Shown: piece after piece, positions 23,723-33,942 of the stretch
Layout: every line of letters starts with the position of its first letter
Numbering within the stretch: position 1 is the stretch's first letter
Assembly: GCF_030272615.1 (NCBI RefSeq)
Contig: NC_081415.1
Coordinates: 377,751,892-377,815,891, forward strand
Source of the DNA: Cryptomeria japonica
Taxonomy: Eukaryota > Streptophyta > Pinopsida > Cupressales > Cupressaceae
Reading direction: 5' to 3'
DNA: 64,000 bases
Notes under the pieces: generated by a model
Database searches by the model: none
What the model was told of the DNA's origin: nothing
Seen by the model: the letters and a program-made list of their open reading frames with translations, nothing else
Program-made: the position numbers and the translations under genes

Positions 23723-24873
23723 TGGCATTTTTTATGTTTATGTTGTGATTGTCATTGATGGACACACACTTGCGTTGAGATCTCCTTTATATGTATGAGT
23801 TAGAGCACAACCGGTATTTGTTCCAACTGGTATGTTGTATTATAGTCTTTAGACTATTGGTGTTTTGTAGAATGTGTTTCCCGGTCTAAAGCGGCATGTT
23901 GACCCCAAGCAGTTCGTGTATCCCAAGTGGTACGAGGGATTAAAGCGGCATAACACATTTTTACCAGTCTTCATTTTTGTCAAACTGGCAACCGACATTT
24001 TATATGAACCGGTAATACTTTGTGATGAGTTACCAACCGGCATTTTGTGATGAGTTACCATCCACCGATTGTTTGACGGTGCCGTCACCTAAACGGTGCT
24101 TTTTATGTCATGGTACCAAGTATGTCCAGGTTCATTAAACCTAGGAAATTGTTATGTAATCCTATTGGACCGACATGAAATCATATTCCTTTATAAGGAC
24201 ATCATGTCTAGGGTTTTAGGTTGTTGATGTGGTTGTAGAAAAAGTTTATGTTGTTGCTAGGGTTTAAGGTGGTTGAGGAGTTGGAGAGAATATGAATGTG
24301 TATAAGACTGAAGTAATGCTGGAGTGCATTAGGAACGAGCTATCAAGGATCTAACCAAGAAGTTTGTGCTACTAGCTAGATCAAACACTTGTTGATTACT
24401 CACATCTTTGACAAGTTTGTAGCCCTTAACCGGGTAGGCCCAAAATCCTTTTGTAAAGCCTCTAACAAGGTGGTTCACATTTGTGGATCTAAAATCCTCT
24501 AGCAAGGTAGCCTTTAATCGAACTTATCTCCTAACAGAGATTGATATTCCTAACAGGATCTGTTCTGGTAAAGAACATTGTAAGATCTTAACCGGTCTGA
24601 CCTTAACCGGTTTGGTTCCTATTCTACAGATAGTTACTTGTGAGTTCCATCTCACCATGGTTTTTCCCATTTGGGTTTCCACATCAAAATCTCTTGTGTT
24701 ATGGTGTTTTTGCTTCTATGGGTGAATGCATTATTAGCTATTTGGTTTGCATGTGTGTTAACCGGTTTGTCTACTAAACTGTTATACCGGTTTACTATTA
24801 GTCTTGAAAAGTGTTTAAGTATAGAGATTTTTGGCATACTAATTCACCCCCCCCCCCCTCTTAGTATTCATCA
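23723..24873 (+). repeat. 3' LTR of R2
   Basis: A direct repeat of 17675-18808, differing mostly by transitions and by a ~15-bp duplication of TGACCTTAACCGG near 24598. It carries the same TGGCAT start and TTCATCA end. Confidence 0.9.
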
Positions 24874-24977
24874 ATTGGTATCAGAGCCTACCTTTTTATA
24901 ATTTTAACCACTCAGAAAGAGATATGGGGGAATACTCTATAAGGGAACTTACACATCGGCTCACTCAGTCTGAGCAA
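24874..24977 (+). mobile_element. extra PBS and gag start after the 3' LTR of R2
   Basis: After the LTR the sequence continues TGGTATCAGAGCC (24876) and gag codons MGEYSIRELTH (ATG 24924), as at 18811-18912. It breaks off after CAGTCTGAGCA into T3 transposase. So the second LTR is also the 5' LTR of a second, almost entirely deleted copy. Confidence 0.85.
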
Positions 24978-26867
24978 AAAATGATACTTGCACTGAATTG
25001 TAGTATTGTGATTGAACCTCATCTTGTGGTGCAAGCGTGTAGTTCTTTGCAAAGTCAACAACCGAAAGTATACTACCAACAGGAAATGTATCCTTACATA
25101 TTCAAAACTGACCATCGAGCCATCTAGCATTTTGAGTGTGTTTAACATATTTAGGTACGATGTTACTCTTGAATTCATTCATAAATGTATGAACACTAAC
25201 TTTTTCAGTGATTAGATCGCATTATTTTCCAACCTTTCCATCCTTCAGTGGATACTCAACAATTTTAAATCTTCTAACATCAACTAATTGTTGTCCAAAA
25301 TCATTTGAAAGATTTTCATGCAAACATTCATCCAACAATGCAAGATTGCCACATATATCACATACACCAGAAACACATGCATTGAAAAGAAAATTTTGCT
25401 CATTTAGTGGGTTGCAAAACAAACTTAAAATAAACTCCTTTATAGTTTCAAGGGGTATATTTATACCACATTCTTGCAACATTCCATTACTGTGCATGGT
25501 AACACGTATATATCGAAATACATCATAATGGTAGCGAAATTGAACATGAGTTTTGCAACAACATGTGACAATTTCCTTGTTAATTCGAACATACCAAGGT
25601 TTACACTTTTCAAAAGACCTTTGACGAATGCTAATAGTCAACACCTTATCATCCAAAAAAATTTTATACAATTCAGTTTGAGTCATGTCCAATAGGTGTT
25701 TTGGATGTGGATCACGAATTTTTTACCCAACTCTTAATTTAAGAACATCTCTAACATTAGTTGATACTCTCGTATTATCGTGCCAGAATTTTTCGGTCAA
25801 ATTTTTAACTTCACTAGTAAGTTTCACATCAGACCTTGGTAGTCTACCACTAAAAGTCCACAATTTGTTTGCCGGATCACTTTCAAAATTAACTCTTCTT
25901 TTTACAGCTCTTGACAAAGTTTTGCGATGAATATTAAGATATCCACTTATGTTACTCATCATTCTTTTATTAGAAGTTGTTTGGCTTAATAAAGTTGTTG
26001 TTATTGCCCGGCGTGCCGCATTTTTATCTTTAGAATGACTTTTCTTTCCAATTGTATCAAAGGCGCTAGCAACAGTCGATACAACTTGTTTTAAAGACTC
26101 GTCCTTCTTCTTGGGTTTGACATAAAAGCCTAACTTCTTCATCACTTTTTGCATTTTAATCATTTTAATTAGTTGTACCATTAATTGACATTGAAACCCA
26201 AATTTCTTATTATAAAAAAATATCTAAACAATCTATTTGCATTTGTCCTAATCTGTCTCCATGAAACCAAGCAAGGAAGGTTGTCTAGTACATCACTTTT
26301 AATTTCAAAATTTTCATTCATTTGATTATCATTCAAACATGTTTCATTTTCAATTGGTGTTTCCATGTCTACATACACATTATTGGTTTTAGTTGCAGGT
26401 GGATTTTCAATTTCATTTGGTGTTTCAAATTTGGTTTCAATTTCAGTTTCAAGTTGAGATCTAGTTTCATTTGGGGTTTCAATTTGGATTTCAATTTCAG
26501 TTTCAACTTGAGTTCTAATTTCATTTGGGATTGGATTTTCAATTAGAATTTCATTTAATAAGTAACCTGCTTCTACTAAATCACCAATTTCCTCATGAGA
26601 ATAAACATAGGGCTATGAAGACATACATGTATCCAATAATGGATTAGAAGATGCACCTGAATTAAATGGTTCTATTGTGTTTCCTTCGTCGGCATTTATG
26701 GTCTCATTGATGTTCTCCTCTTCTAAAACGATTGTGGAACTTGAAGCTCCTTGTCTCATTCTTGATCTTCTCTCTCGTTGATGCATTGCCTCCTTCTCCC
26801 TATTTGCTGCAATCACCTCAGTTGTTAGAACCTTCCTTTGCCTCTTCCTGCATTGATTTGATCCCAT
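24978..26867 (-). pseudogene. T3 transposase, N-terminal two-thirds, truncated by R2
   Basis: The start ATG at 26867 gives MGSNQCRKRQRK, a basic N-terminus like T2 exon 1 but without the large intron. Then comes an acidic region with repeated ETEIE/ETPNE words (26400-26520). A frameshift near 26200 precedes an HTH-like segment (IHRKTLSRAVKRR, near 25940). After a stop near 25723 come YKIFLDDKVL and FEKCKPWYVRINKE, a Cys module (CVSGVCDICG), and finally the first catalytic block read as VVDFAKNYTLAPQDEVQSQY near 25000-25060. The sequence ends at 24978, so the later acidic residues and C-terminal exons are missing. It is the same family as T1 and T2 but substantially diverged. Confidence 0.7.
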
Positions 26868-28013
26868 GGCTACACCAAAATCTGAATTCAAATCGATCTC
26901 CTTACCAAATCGACAATAAGGCAAACAAAGAGAATGATTAATCAAAACATTCTCTTTGCAGATCGTACCTGTCAGACAATGATTGAAAAATCATTCAATA
27001 ATTGGGATTTGTGCTTGTGGGCCAAATTCTGGCCCAACGGATCTTTTCATAAATGGGTGCCCGTTATTGAATGAAATGGGTGCTCGTTTTCTAAAATGGG
27101 CGCCCGTTTTTTGAATTTAAAAAACGAGCGCCCGTTTGTTAAAATTAGGGGCAAGAAACAACCCTTAGATTTGTTTTTTGCTTCGGGATAGGATTGGTCC
27201 CACCAAGCCTATGCTTGGACCTCCAAAAAAATGACTAAGGTAAAACGACATCAGATTTCTACCTTGGCCTAATTTTTTGAGGGCCTTTATGATTAAATTT
27301 TTTGACAAAATGAAAACCCATTAGATTTTTCAGCGTCTTGATTTCAGAAATGTAAATTTCATAGTGATAAGATCATGTTTACTATTTTTGTATTATTTAT
27401 TAATCAAAAGTGGAACCTAAACCTAAAATACCAAGGTTCACTAAAACTTTAATAACTTTTTTATTTTTAGGATTTTAGAAAAATAAATTATATGACATCA
27501 ATCTACATACAATTCTTTTGAATATTAAAAAAAAATGAAAAATATGAAATTTTCATCAAATTATGGTGGTTGTACACCCGATGTTTTGAAAATATACTTT
27601 ATTGTTAGTTAAAAATTAATAAAAATATATATATTCAATAAAAAAAAAAGCAAAAATATTATCATCAATATTTGGTGTCTTAGGTATCATTTCCCAGAAG
27701 GATTTGCAAAAATTCATTTATTTGCATCAAAAAAGGGTGGTCGTACACGTGTGGTATGATCCTGAAACAGGCATTTTGAAAAAATGGTTTTTAAACATTC
27801 CTACTAAAAAGGGATTTATAGCATGTGGGTATTAAAATAAATTACATATTTGAAAAGTAGACTCTGAGCACTACATTTTCTATTACTGAAGTTTTTTGAG
27901 ATTCAATCTCTAAGTGCATCAAATTTTGACATCAATTGACAAAAATTTTGAAAAACAGAGAAAACACTTCTACTTTTTGCCCAAAAGTGGGACAAAACTT
28001 CTTGCAGCCACCC
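26868..28013 (-). other. T3 right terminal region
   Basis: Non-coding, between transposase start and element end at 28013 (CACCC). It includes GGGCGCCCG/GAGCGCCCG hairpin words at 27055-27140 (for example 27097-27107 with 27124-27134). The TGTCCCACTTTTGGGC stretch just inside the end resembles the T1 and T2 termini. Confidence 0.6.
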
Positions 28014-28017
28014 ATTT
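28014..28017. repeat. 4-bp target-site duplication, right of T3
   Basis: ATTT following CACCC; partner of 16655-16658. Confidence 0.6.
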
Positions 28018-28079
28018 ATTAAATGATCTATATATAGATTTATCATACACTACAACATGTATACATGTCTTGTAAAAAT

Positions 28080-29555
28080 TTAAACGCGCATGTATGTACA
28101 TACCTGTGTATCAAGAGTAGGTTGTATAGTCTGATCATGTCTTGTGATCATATCAACCACATCACTCGTGCCTGCATATCTCTCTCTGGTTGTGCGTATG
28201 ACTGAGGAGTGTAAGGGGCTAACTAGATGACTAGGCATCATGGATGAAGTGTCTAACTGTAGTAGCATATCCATAAACCCTGTATGGCTCAAACCTCACA
28301 GCTTCTCCTCAAATGAATCCAAGCCCTCATCTGTGATATGGACCTGATCAGCTCGTATCTCCTCCTCTGCAGCAACACAGTGATCTATAGGTGGGTCAGT
28401 GCCTAGAGCATGCGTAGAGTGATGAGAATGTTGTGACTGCCTCAGGGTATGCGTCGATGTAGCGGTAACCTGCTAGTCTCTGAGAATCTCCTCTCTAACA
28501 TCAGCCAATGGTATCCCAAGTCGAGATGAAATAAAACGATAAGAATGTAGTAGGTCCTCAGCTAAATACTGCGACATCTGTAAATGTCTACTACCTTCGA
28601 CTATAGCTGCTACCTCATCTAGGGAGGGGATGCCAATAGTAATATACTGATCATCTGAATTTGAAGCCACCCTATGACTAGAAGATGCATGATCTGTGGA
28701 TGATCTCGAACGTGGTCAGCTCATCATATATCTACCTAGCCTATCAGATGATATGGTGGTTGTTGTTGATGCAATCTATCCAATCCTATCAATTGTTTCT
28801 CTCTGAGAAGTAATCACAATGTGATCCACTATGGGGACAAAGGTTGGGACTACTGCAGGAAATCTCTAGCCAACAAGGTCCCTGTTTCTAGGCGGAGCTC
28901 TATCACACCTACGATATGCATCTCTATCAGCAATCTTGCCCCTCCCCTGTCCATAATATGCTGGGATATCAAGGTAGTTTGGTTTCATCTGATAATGAAC
29001 CTCAGCAAATACCTATTGTGCAAATTATAATGGTATCAGGTCATTATTAGGATAACGACCATGGGCAGCTAAGAAGCGTGGGTAAATCAATGATGCAACC
29101 TGTGGGTCGATACATCTTGTGACCTGATATCCTCTCACCTTACTCTTCTCCTGATATTGTGGAAAGCATCTCTCCTCGATGGTCTCCTTCGAGACCACCC
29201 TCACCACATCAACAAAAGAATCAGGACCCCTCACCTCACTCCTCAACTATCTATAAATATCCTCTATAACCTCAAGTAAGAATGAGGTGTGAGAAACTAA
29301 GCGGTCCCTCAATGTCTGCAAACTATCAAAAATGGATGTGCATGTACTCTTGTACACGCCATCAATACGGGGGTCATCTAATATGACCCTCAACCTATGT
29401 AGCTCACGATCACTGTACTAGAAAATGGTAGCAATGTCGGGCAACGGGGGATCCTAGTGTGGAGGATCTATATCATCAATGTGTGGCTCCTGATCAGGAC
29501 CCTGTGCAGGTGGATCCTGATCAAGAGCCTATGAAGGTATATCTTGGGATGCCAT
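28080..29555 (-). pseudogene. 'gene X' copy 2, transposon accessory gene (T2), broken
   Basis: The ATG at 29555 (MASQDIPS) and the C-terminal end at 28080 give about 490 codons, mostly in one frame with many TAG stops. The N-terminus is Asp/Pro/Gln-rich. A core follows with GVYKST, ETIEERCFPQYQE, and YPRFLAAHGRYPNNDLIP (29025-29246). Next are YLDIPAYYGQGRGK, a Ser-rich linker, ITIGIPSLDEVAAIVEG and SSRLGIPLADVREEI (28473-28670), then a C-terminal FMDMLLQLD block (28080-28292). Many stops fall where CAG (Gln) is expected. The function is unrecognised. As in T1, it points toward the transposase of its element (9614-14906), now separated from it by T3. Confidence 0.6.
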
Positions 29556-29656
29556 CTATCTAGGTATGTCATAAAGTTAAAATAAATACGTAAGCACACA
29601 CACACATGAAGTGCATTCAATTTAAAACATTAAAAAATTAAAATAAGTTAAATTCT

Positions 29657-29717
29657 AGAGAGAGAGAGATCATTTTAATGACACGGAGAGAGAGAGAGAG
29701 AGAGATAACATATATTT

Positions 29718-29753
<36 letters not shown>

Positions 29754-29842
29754 CAAAATTTAAATCTTTGAATACATCAAAAATTCAAATATTTCAAAGA
29801 GAGAGAGATAACATATATTTCTGAGAGAGATAACATATATTT

Positions 29843-29931
<89 letters not shown>

Positions 29932-29935
29932 TGAA
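29657..29935. repeat. GA and long (AT)n microsatellites
   Basis: (GA)n at 29657-29705, (AT)n at 29722-29751, GA again near 29797-29830, and a long (AT)n from about 29846 to 29928. The Tyr/Ile alternating frame across it is an artefact. Confidence 0.95.
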
Positions 29936-30210
29936 TACATAAAAAATTCAAGAACATGATATATATAATTTTTATAAGTCAATAACAAAAAAAATTAGAC
30001 CTATATTTTATTGTAACGTATAAATATTTGTGTGTGTATCAAAATTAATTTTTTTGTTTGAAACTAAAACATGGGCATTGATCTACAAAATGGAATGTAA
30101 CCTCTCTAAATTTTTTGACATTGTTTGTTATTGAACTCCATATCTCAAAAAAATAGAGGTCATTGTATTTTTGTAATGGGCATATGATTATAAAATTATT
30201 AAATTTGTAA
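29936..30210. other. AT-rich spacer, no gene seen
   Basis: No frame or repeat structure beyond short A/T runs. Confidence 0.4.
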
Positions 30211-31430
30211 TATGTGATCCTAAGGGGAATGTCTTATGTACACTAGGATGTTATAAGGGGTCATATGTGGTCCTAAGAGGTCACGCATGTGTTAACGCAT
30301 GCGTGACCCCTTAGGACCACATATGACCCCTTAGGACACTATGTGATGGACTAAGGGGTATGTCATTCACACTAGGATTTTATAAGGGGTCATATGCGGT
30401 TCTAAGGGGTCACGCATGTGTTAGAACACATGTGTGAACCCTTGGGACCACATATGACCCCTCAAGACACTATGTGATCCTAAGGGGAATGTCTTATGTA
30501 AACTAGGATGTTATAAGGGGTCATATGTGGTCCTAAGGGGTCACGCATGTGTTAACGCATATGTGGCCCCTTAGGACCACATATGACCCCTTAGGACACT
30601 ATGTGATCCTAAGGGGAATGTCATATGTACACTAGGATGTTATAAGGGGTTATATTTGGTCCTAAGGGGTCACACATGTGTTAACACATGCGTGACCCAT
30701 TAGGACCACATATGACCCCTTAGGACACTATGTGATGGACTAAGGGGTATGTCATTCACACTAGGATTTTATAAGGGGTCATATGCGGTCCTAAGGGGTC
30801 ACACATGTGTTAGAACACATGCGTGACCCCTTAGGACCACATATGACCCCTTAGGACACTATGTGATCCTAAGGGGAATGTTGTATGTACACTAGGATGT
30901 TATAAGGGGTCATATGTGGTCCTAAGAGGTCACGCATGTGTTAACGCATGCGTGACCCTTAGGACCACATATGAACCCTTAGGACACTATGTGATGGACT
31001 AAGGGGTATGTCGTTCACACTAGGATTTTATAAGGGGTCATATGCGGTCCTAAGGGGTCATGCATGTGTTAGAACACATGTGTGACCCCTTAGGACCACA
31101 TATGACCCCTTAGGACACTATGTGGTCCTAAGGGGAATGTCGTATGTACACTAGGATGTTATAAGGGGTCATATGTGGTCCTAAGGGGTCACGCATGTGT
31201 TAACGCATGTGTGACCCCTTAGGACCACATATGACCCCTTAGGACACTATGTGATGGACTAAGGGGTATGTCATTCACACTAGGATTTAATAAGGGGTCA
31301 TATACGGTTCTAAGGGGTCACACATGTGCGACCCCTTAGGACCATATATGACCCATTAGGACACTATGTGATCCTAAGGGGAATATTGTATGTACACTAG
31401 GATGTTATAAGGGGTCATATGTGGTCCTAT
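30211..31430. repeat. ~125-bp palindromic tandem array, two alternating unit types
   Basis: About ten units. Each contains AAGGGGTCATATGTGGTCCTA, then CACGCATGTGTTAACGCATGCGTG, then the inverse of the first part, so every unit can fold into a hairpin with arms of over 30 bp. Type A units have GATCCTAAGGGGAATGTC...ATGTACACTAGG; type B have GATGGACTAAGGGGTATGTC...TTCACACTAGG and GTTAGAACACATG. The order is roughly A B A A B A B A B A. The last unit is cut at 31429. Confidence 0.9.
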
Positions 31431-31439
31431 CGATACAAT

Positions 31440-32524
31440 CCTTCATTTCATGTATGCATTCAGTCAATGTTCTCTGAGCATCATTGTATCTTTCCAACAT
31501 ATTCTATATATCATCTACTTATGTCCCTGAATCATCTTCCCCTTGCTCTACAACAGTCAACTTCTCTTCAGCCATAGGAAATTTTGAATCATCTAATTCA
31601 ATAACATCTTTCTATTTTTTGTCTTTCTTCTGCTTCTCAAGTTTTGAAGAACCAAAAAGTATAGTATCCTTCAGTTTTCTCTTTCTGGAGGGGAGACTCT
31701 CCTTAGCAAAACCGGTAATAGGGGATACTAGATTAATACACCAAACCTCCTAAAATGTCAAAGTAATTTTCACATGCTTCATCTTTCTTTTCTAAACACT
31801 TCAAATATCGATAAATCTACTTTACAACTAGAACTTGTGATTTCCACAATACATTTTCCTTTAATGACAGAGATCTTATAAAATACATTGTTAAGCACAT
31901 AAGAAAATAACCAAATCAAAAGGGGTACCCTTCATTCTTTTTCATGTTAATGTTCTCTAACAACTGATTCCTCAATAATTCATGTAAATTGTAAAGTGCA
32001 TCTTCCATAACAATCTTATGTGCAACAAATACTACAATAGTTGAGGTAGAACCTTCCATATTTCTGAAGTAAAATTTGTAAGAGTTTCCATATGCAACAT
32101 ACCTTACCAAGAGATCAACAATTGTGTCAATCAACAATTCTCTTTGATCTCTCATAACCTCAATTAGGGTTTCAACTTCCTTTTTCTTCATAGTCTTCTT
32201 TACCGAAATAGTTTCTTTGTTGCATAGCCCAATAATTACTGAAATGATGTCTTTAGTGATCGAATATGGTTTGTCCACCACGATGCAATCATTTTTTACT
32301 TGACTCGGGACAAGCTTGATCAAACTTTCATTTTCAAACTAGGGAAATTCACTCCATAGATCCAATCCTTTCTGCCCTAACTCTTTAATCTTTTATAATT
32401 CTACATCATTCAAATTTCTTTCCATTTTCCTAATCTTTACATGATCAAATTTATCCAGTTGTACCTTTTCTAGATATTGAAATTCTTCACTTCTCGATTC
32501 TCCGACGATCATCTTAGATTCCAT
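31440..32524 (-). pseudogene. R1 ORF2 remnant, homologue of R2 ORF2
   Basis: The ATG at 32524 (MESKMIVGESRSEEFQYL) opens a frame with two stops before the cleaner stretch 32323-31916. There, IVDLLVRYVAYGNSYKFYF and HKIVMEDALYNLHELLRNQ line up with R2 residues around SIKDDLVKYACMVIGYRT and YRMIKEDASFDLCTDMQRQ. Downstream (31484-31753 region, minus) is a basic PSRKRKLKD segment like the R2 basic linker, then the sequence is cut at the tandem array. The Glu/Lys helix is not present. It confirms that ORF2 is a standing part of this retroelement group. Confidence 0.55.
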
Positions 32525-32811
32525 GATGTGAACTCTTTCTCTACTTCTTCTCTTCAACCAATTTTCTACTCCTTAGACTCCATTCTTCGCATAATGTAGA
32601 AAAATGATCTCAAAGTTCTATATTTACCTTGTCAATTACTTCTAGGGTTTCCCTGCCAAAAAAGAGTGTCTAGTCGATGACATCATCATCTTCACCAAAT
32701 TATTGGATTGCACATCCATCAAAGTCATGTTGAGCCCACAACATGAACTACTTTGGAGAGGGGGGCCAAATGATCTTCCTTGAGAGCTTCCCTTGAGCCA
32801 AAGCAACAAGC

Positions 32812-33873
32812 TCAATTACCGGAGGAAGAGGTGCCTACACTGGATTTCGGTACATCAAGTTTCCTTTCATCATTTACCTCCTTTCTCCATACCATGACTT
32901 CCTTTTTCTTAGATTCACAAGTCTTGACAACATTCTTCTCCATAGACTTCTCCACAACAACCACATTTTTGTACTTACTAGCATAATGTCTGGATTGTTT
33001 GCACTTATAATATTTGATGTTCCTTTGCACTGAATTTACTAAAAGTGTTCTAGATCTACACTTATTATCTTTATGACCATAACCATTGCATAGATCAGAA
33101 AAGCCATAAAAATTACTATTCATCCCTTTCATTCGAACTAGATGATAATTCAGACTCATAACATGATTCCTACAGTAATTTTCTTTATGACCAAACCTCT
33201 TGCAATCGAAACATTGAGTGTTTAGTTCCTTCATGCTTCTACATTTTGTAGCCTTATGACCAAATTTATTACATTTAAAATAATAACCATTAAATGATGG
33301 CTACCTTTGTGCATTCGGTTGATGAACCGATGATCTTCCAATAGATCTTTGATTTTGGATTTTGTCTTAATCTTCAGGTTTCCTCTCTACTTCCACCTTG
33401 ACTTACTTGCCTTTGTCTTTGTCTTTCTGATTTGAACATTCACCGGTTTGAAATCCTAGTCCAGTCTTATCTTTATGAGATTTATGCATGTCAATCAAGT
33501 CGTCCAGTAATTTGCTACTTTCATGAGCTTTGGTTTCTGCCTTTAGCTTCTTCATTTCAGGATCCATCTTCTCACATTATCCATTCTTTAGCTTAATTGA
33601 ATCTCTCAAAATTTCTTCCACTTTGTTCTTTTCCTCAATTTTTAGCATCAGATCTTTAACGGTTTAATTTTCCTACTTAAACTGATTATTAACTTCTTTA
33701 TATCTCAACTTGAATTTCTGGATCTGTTCTCACAGTTTCACTACATGTTCATTTGCTTATCTAATGTTTTCTTTCAATTCCTTATTCTCTGATTTCACAC
33801 TTTCCAAATCTTCAAGGGTTGTCTTCAATTCTTCATCTAGATGATACTCTTCGGTCATCTTCATTGGCACCAT
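32812..33873 (-). pseudogene. gag: R1 Gag: coiled coil plus four CCHC-like knuckles
   Basis: The ATG at 33873 (MVPMKMTEEYHLDEEL) and a continuous frame to 32812 carry several in-frame stops. The N-terminal ~150 residues are coiled coil (DLESVKSENKELKENIR and similar). The four knuckles are YFKCNKFGHKATKC (first Cys changed), CFDCKRFGHKENYC, a shortened CNGYGHKDNKC and a decayed YKCKQSRHYASKY. Spacing and order match R2 gag. The element RNA-binding role is inferred from family. The sequence is more decayed than R2, consistent with R1 being the older, outer insertion. Confidence 0.75.
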
Positions 33874-33928
33874 GATTCTGCCAACACAGATCTCCCTCAA
33901 GGGGTTAAGCTAGCATACAAGGAACCAA

Positions 33929-33940
33929 GCTTTGATACCA
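33929..33940 (-). other. primer-binding site of R1
   Basis: The complement reads TGGTATCAAAGC, two bases from the LTR boundary at 33943; Met-tRNA type with one change from TGGTATCAGAGC. Confidence 0.8.
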
Positions 33941-33942
33941 AT

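Larger units (their letters stand above)
17675..24873 (+). mobile_element. R2, non-autonomous LTR retrotransposon with gag plus ORF2, no pol
   Basis: Order: 5' LTR 17675-18808, PBS 18811, gag 18859-20136, a 450-bp spacer, ORF2 20588-23348, several purine tracts, 3' LTR 23723-24873. No protease, reverse transcriptase, RNase H or integrase motif occurs. The Met-tRNA PBS, long coiled-coil Gag, repeated polypurine tracts and extra ORF recall Sireviruses (Ty1/copia). A Gag-only architecture matches the TR-GAG class of non-autonomous plant elements. Mobility would need enzymes from another element. No 5-bp target duplication was found: the right LTR is followed by another PBS and gag start. Confidence 0.8.
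16659..28013 (-). mobile_element. T3, divergent large DNA transposon inserted in T2
   Basis: The left end is GGGTAAACGCACAACATTGG. The right end, read inward, is GGGTGGCTGCAAGAAGTTTT. Both match the family start GGGT(G), and ATTT flanks the element. The T2 spacer stops at 16658 and T2 gene X resumes at 28080, as expected for a clean insertion. The minus-strand transposase at 24978-26867 is a different subfamily from T1 and T2, being clearly diverged in sequence. The transposase C-terminus and any gene X are absent: from the left end one passes through a CT/CA tract straight into retroelement R2, implying a sizeable deletion. Confidence 0.7.
8449..31430 (+). mobile_element. T2, large DNA transposon nested in R1
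   Basis: The left end GGGTGAACTCACAATAATGG (8449-8468) matches the T1 right end. The first ~1 kb (8449-9440) is the inverted counterpart of 47121-48088. The transposase is on the plus strand (9614-14906) and the convergent accessory pseudogene is at 28080-29555. T3 (16659-28013) is inserted between them. A GA tract and a 1.2-kb palindromic tandem array lie beyond gene X. No inverted terminal repeat or ACAT duplication was found at the right. The boundary of 31430 is only where the array stops and R1 coding homology resumes. Confidence 0.55.

Noticed and set aside
26322-26546. Plus-strand Phe/Asn-rich ORF
   Set aside because: Antisense of the acidic ETEIE-type repeat in the T3 transposase N-terminus.
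29760-29957. Tyr-Ile repeat ORF
   Set aside because: Translation of an (AT)n microsatellite.
30211-31430. CRISPR-like array
   Set aside because: The units are adjacent, internally palindromic and ~125 bp, with no unique spacers, in a plant nuclear context; it is a satellite-type tandem repeat.
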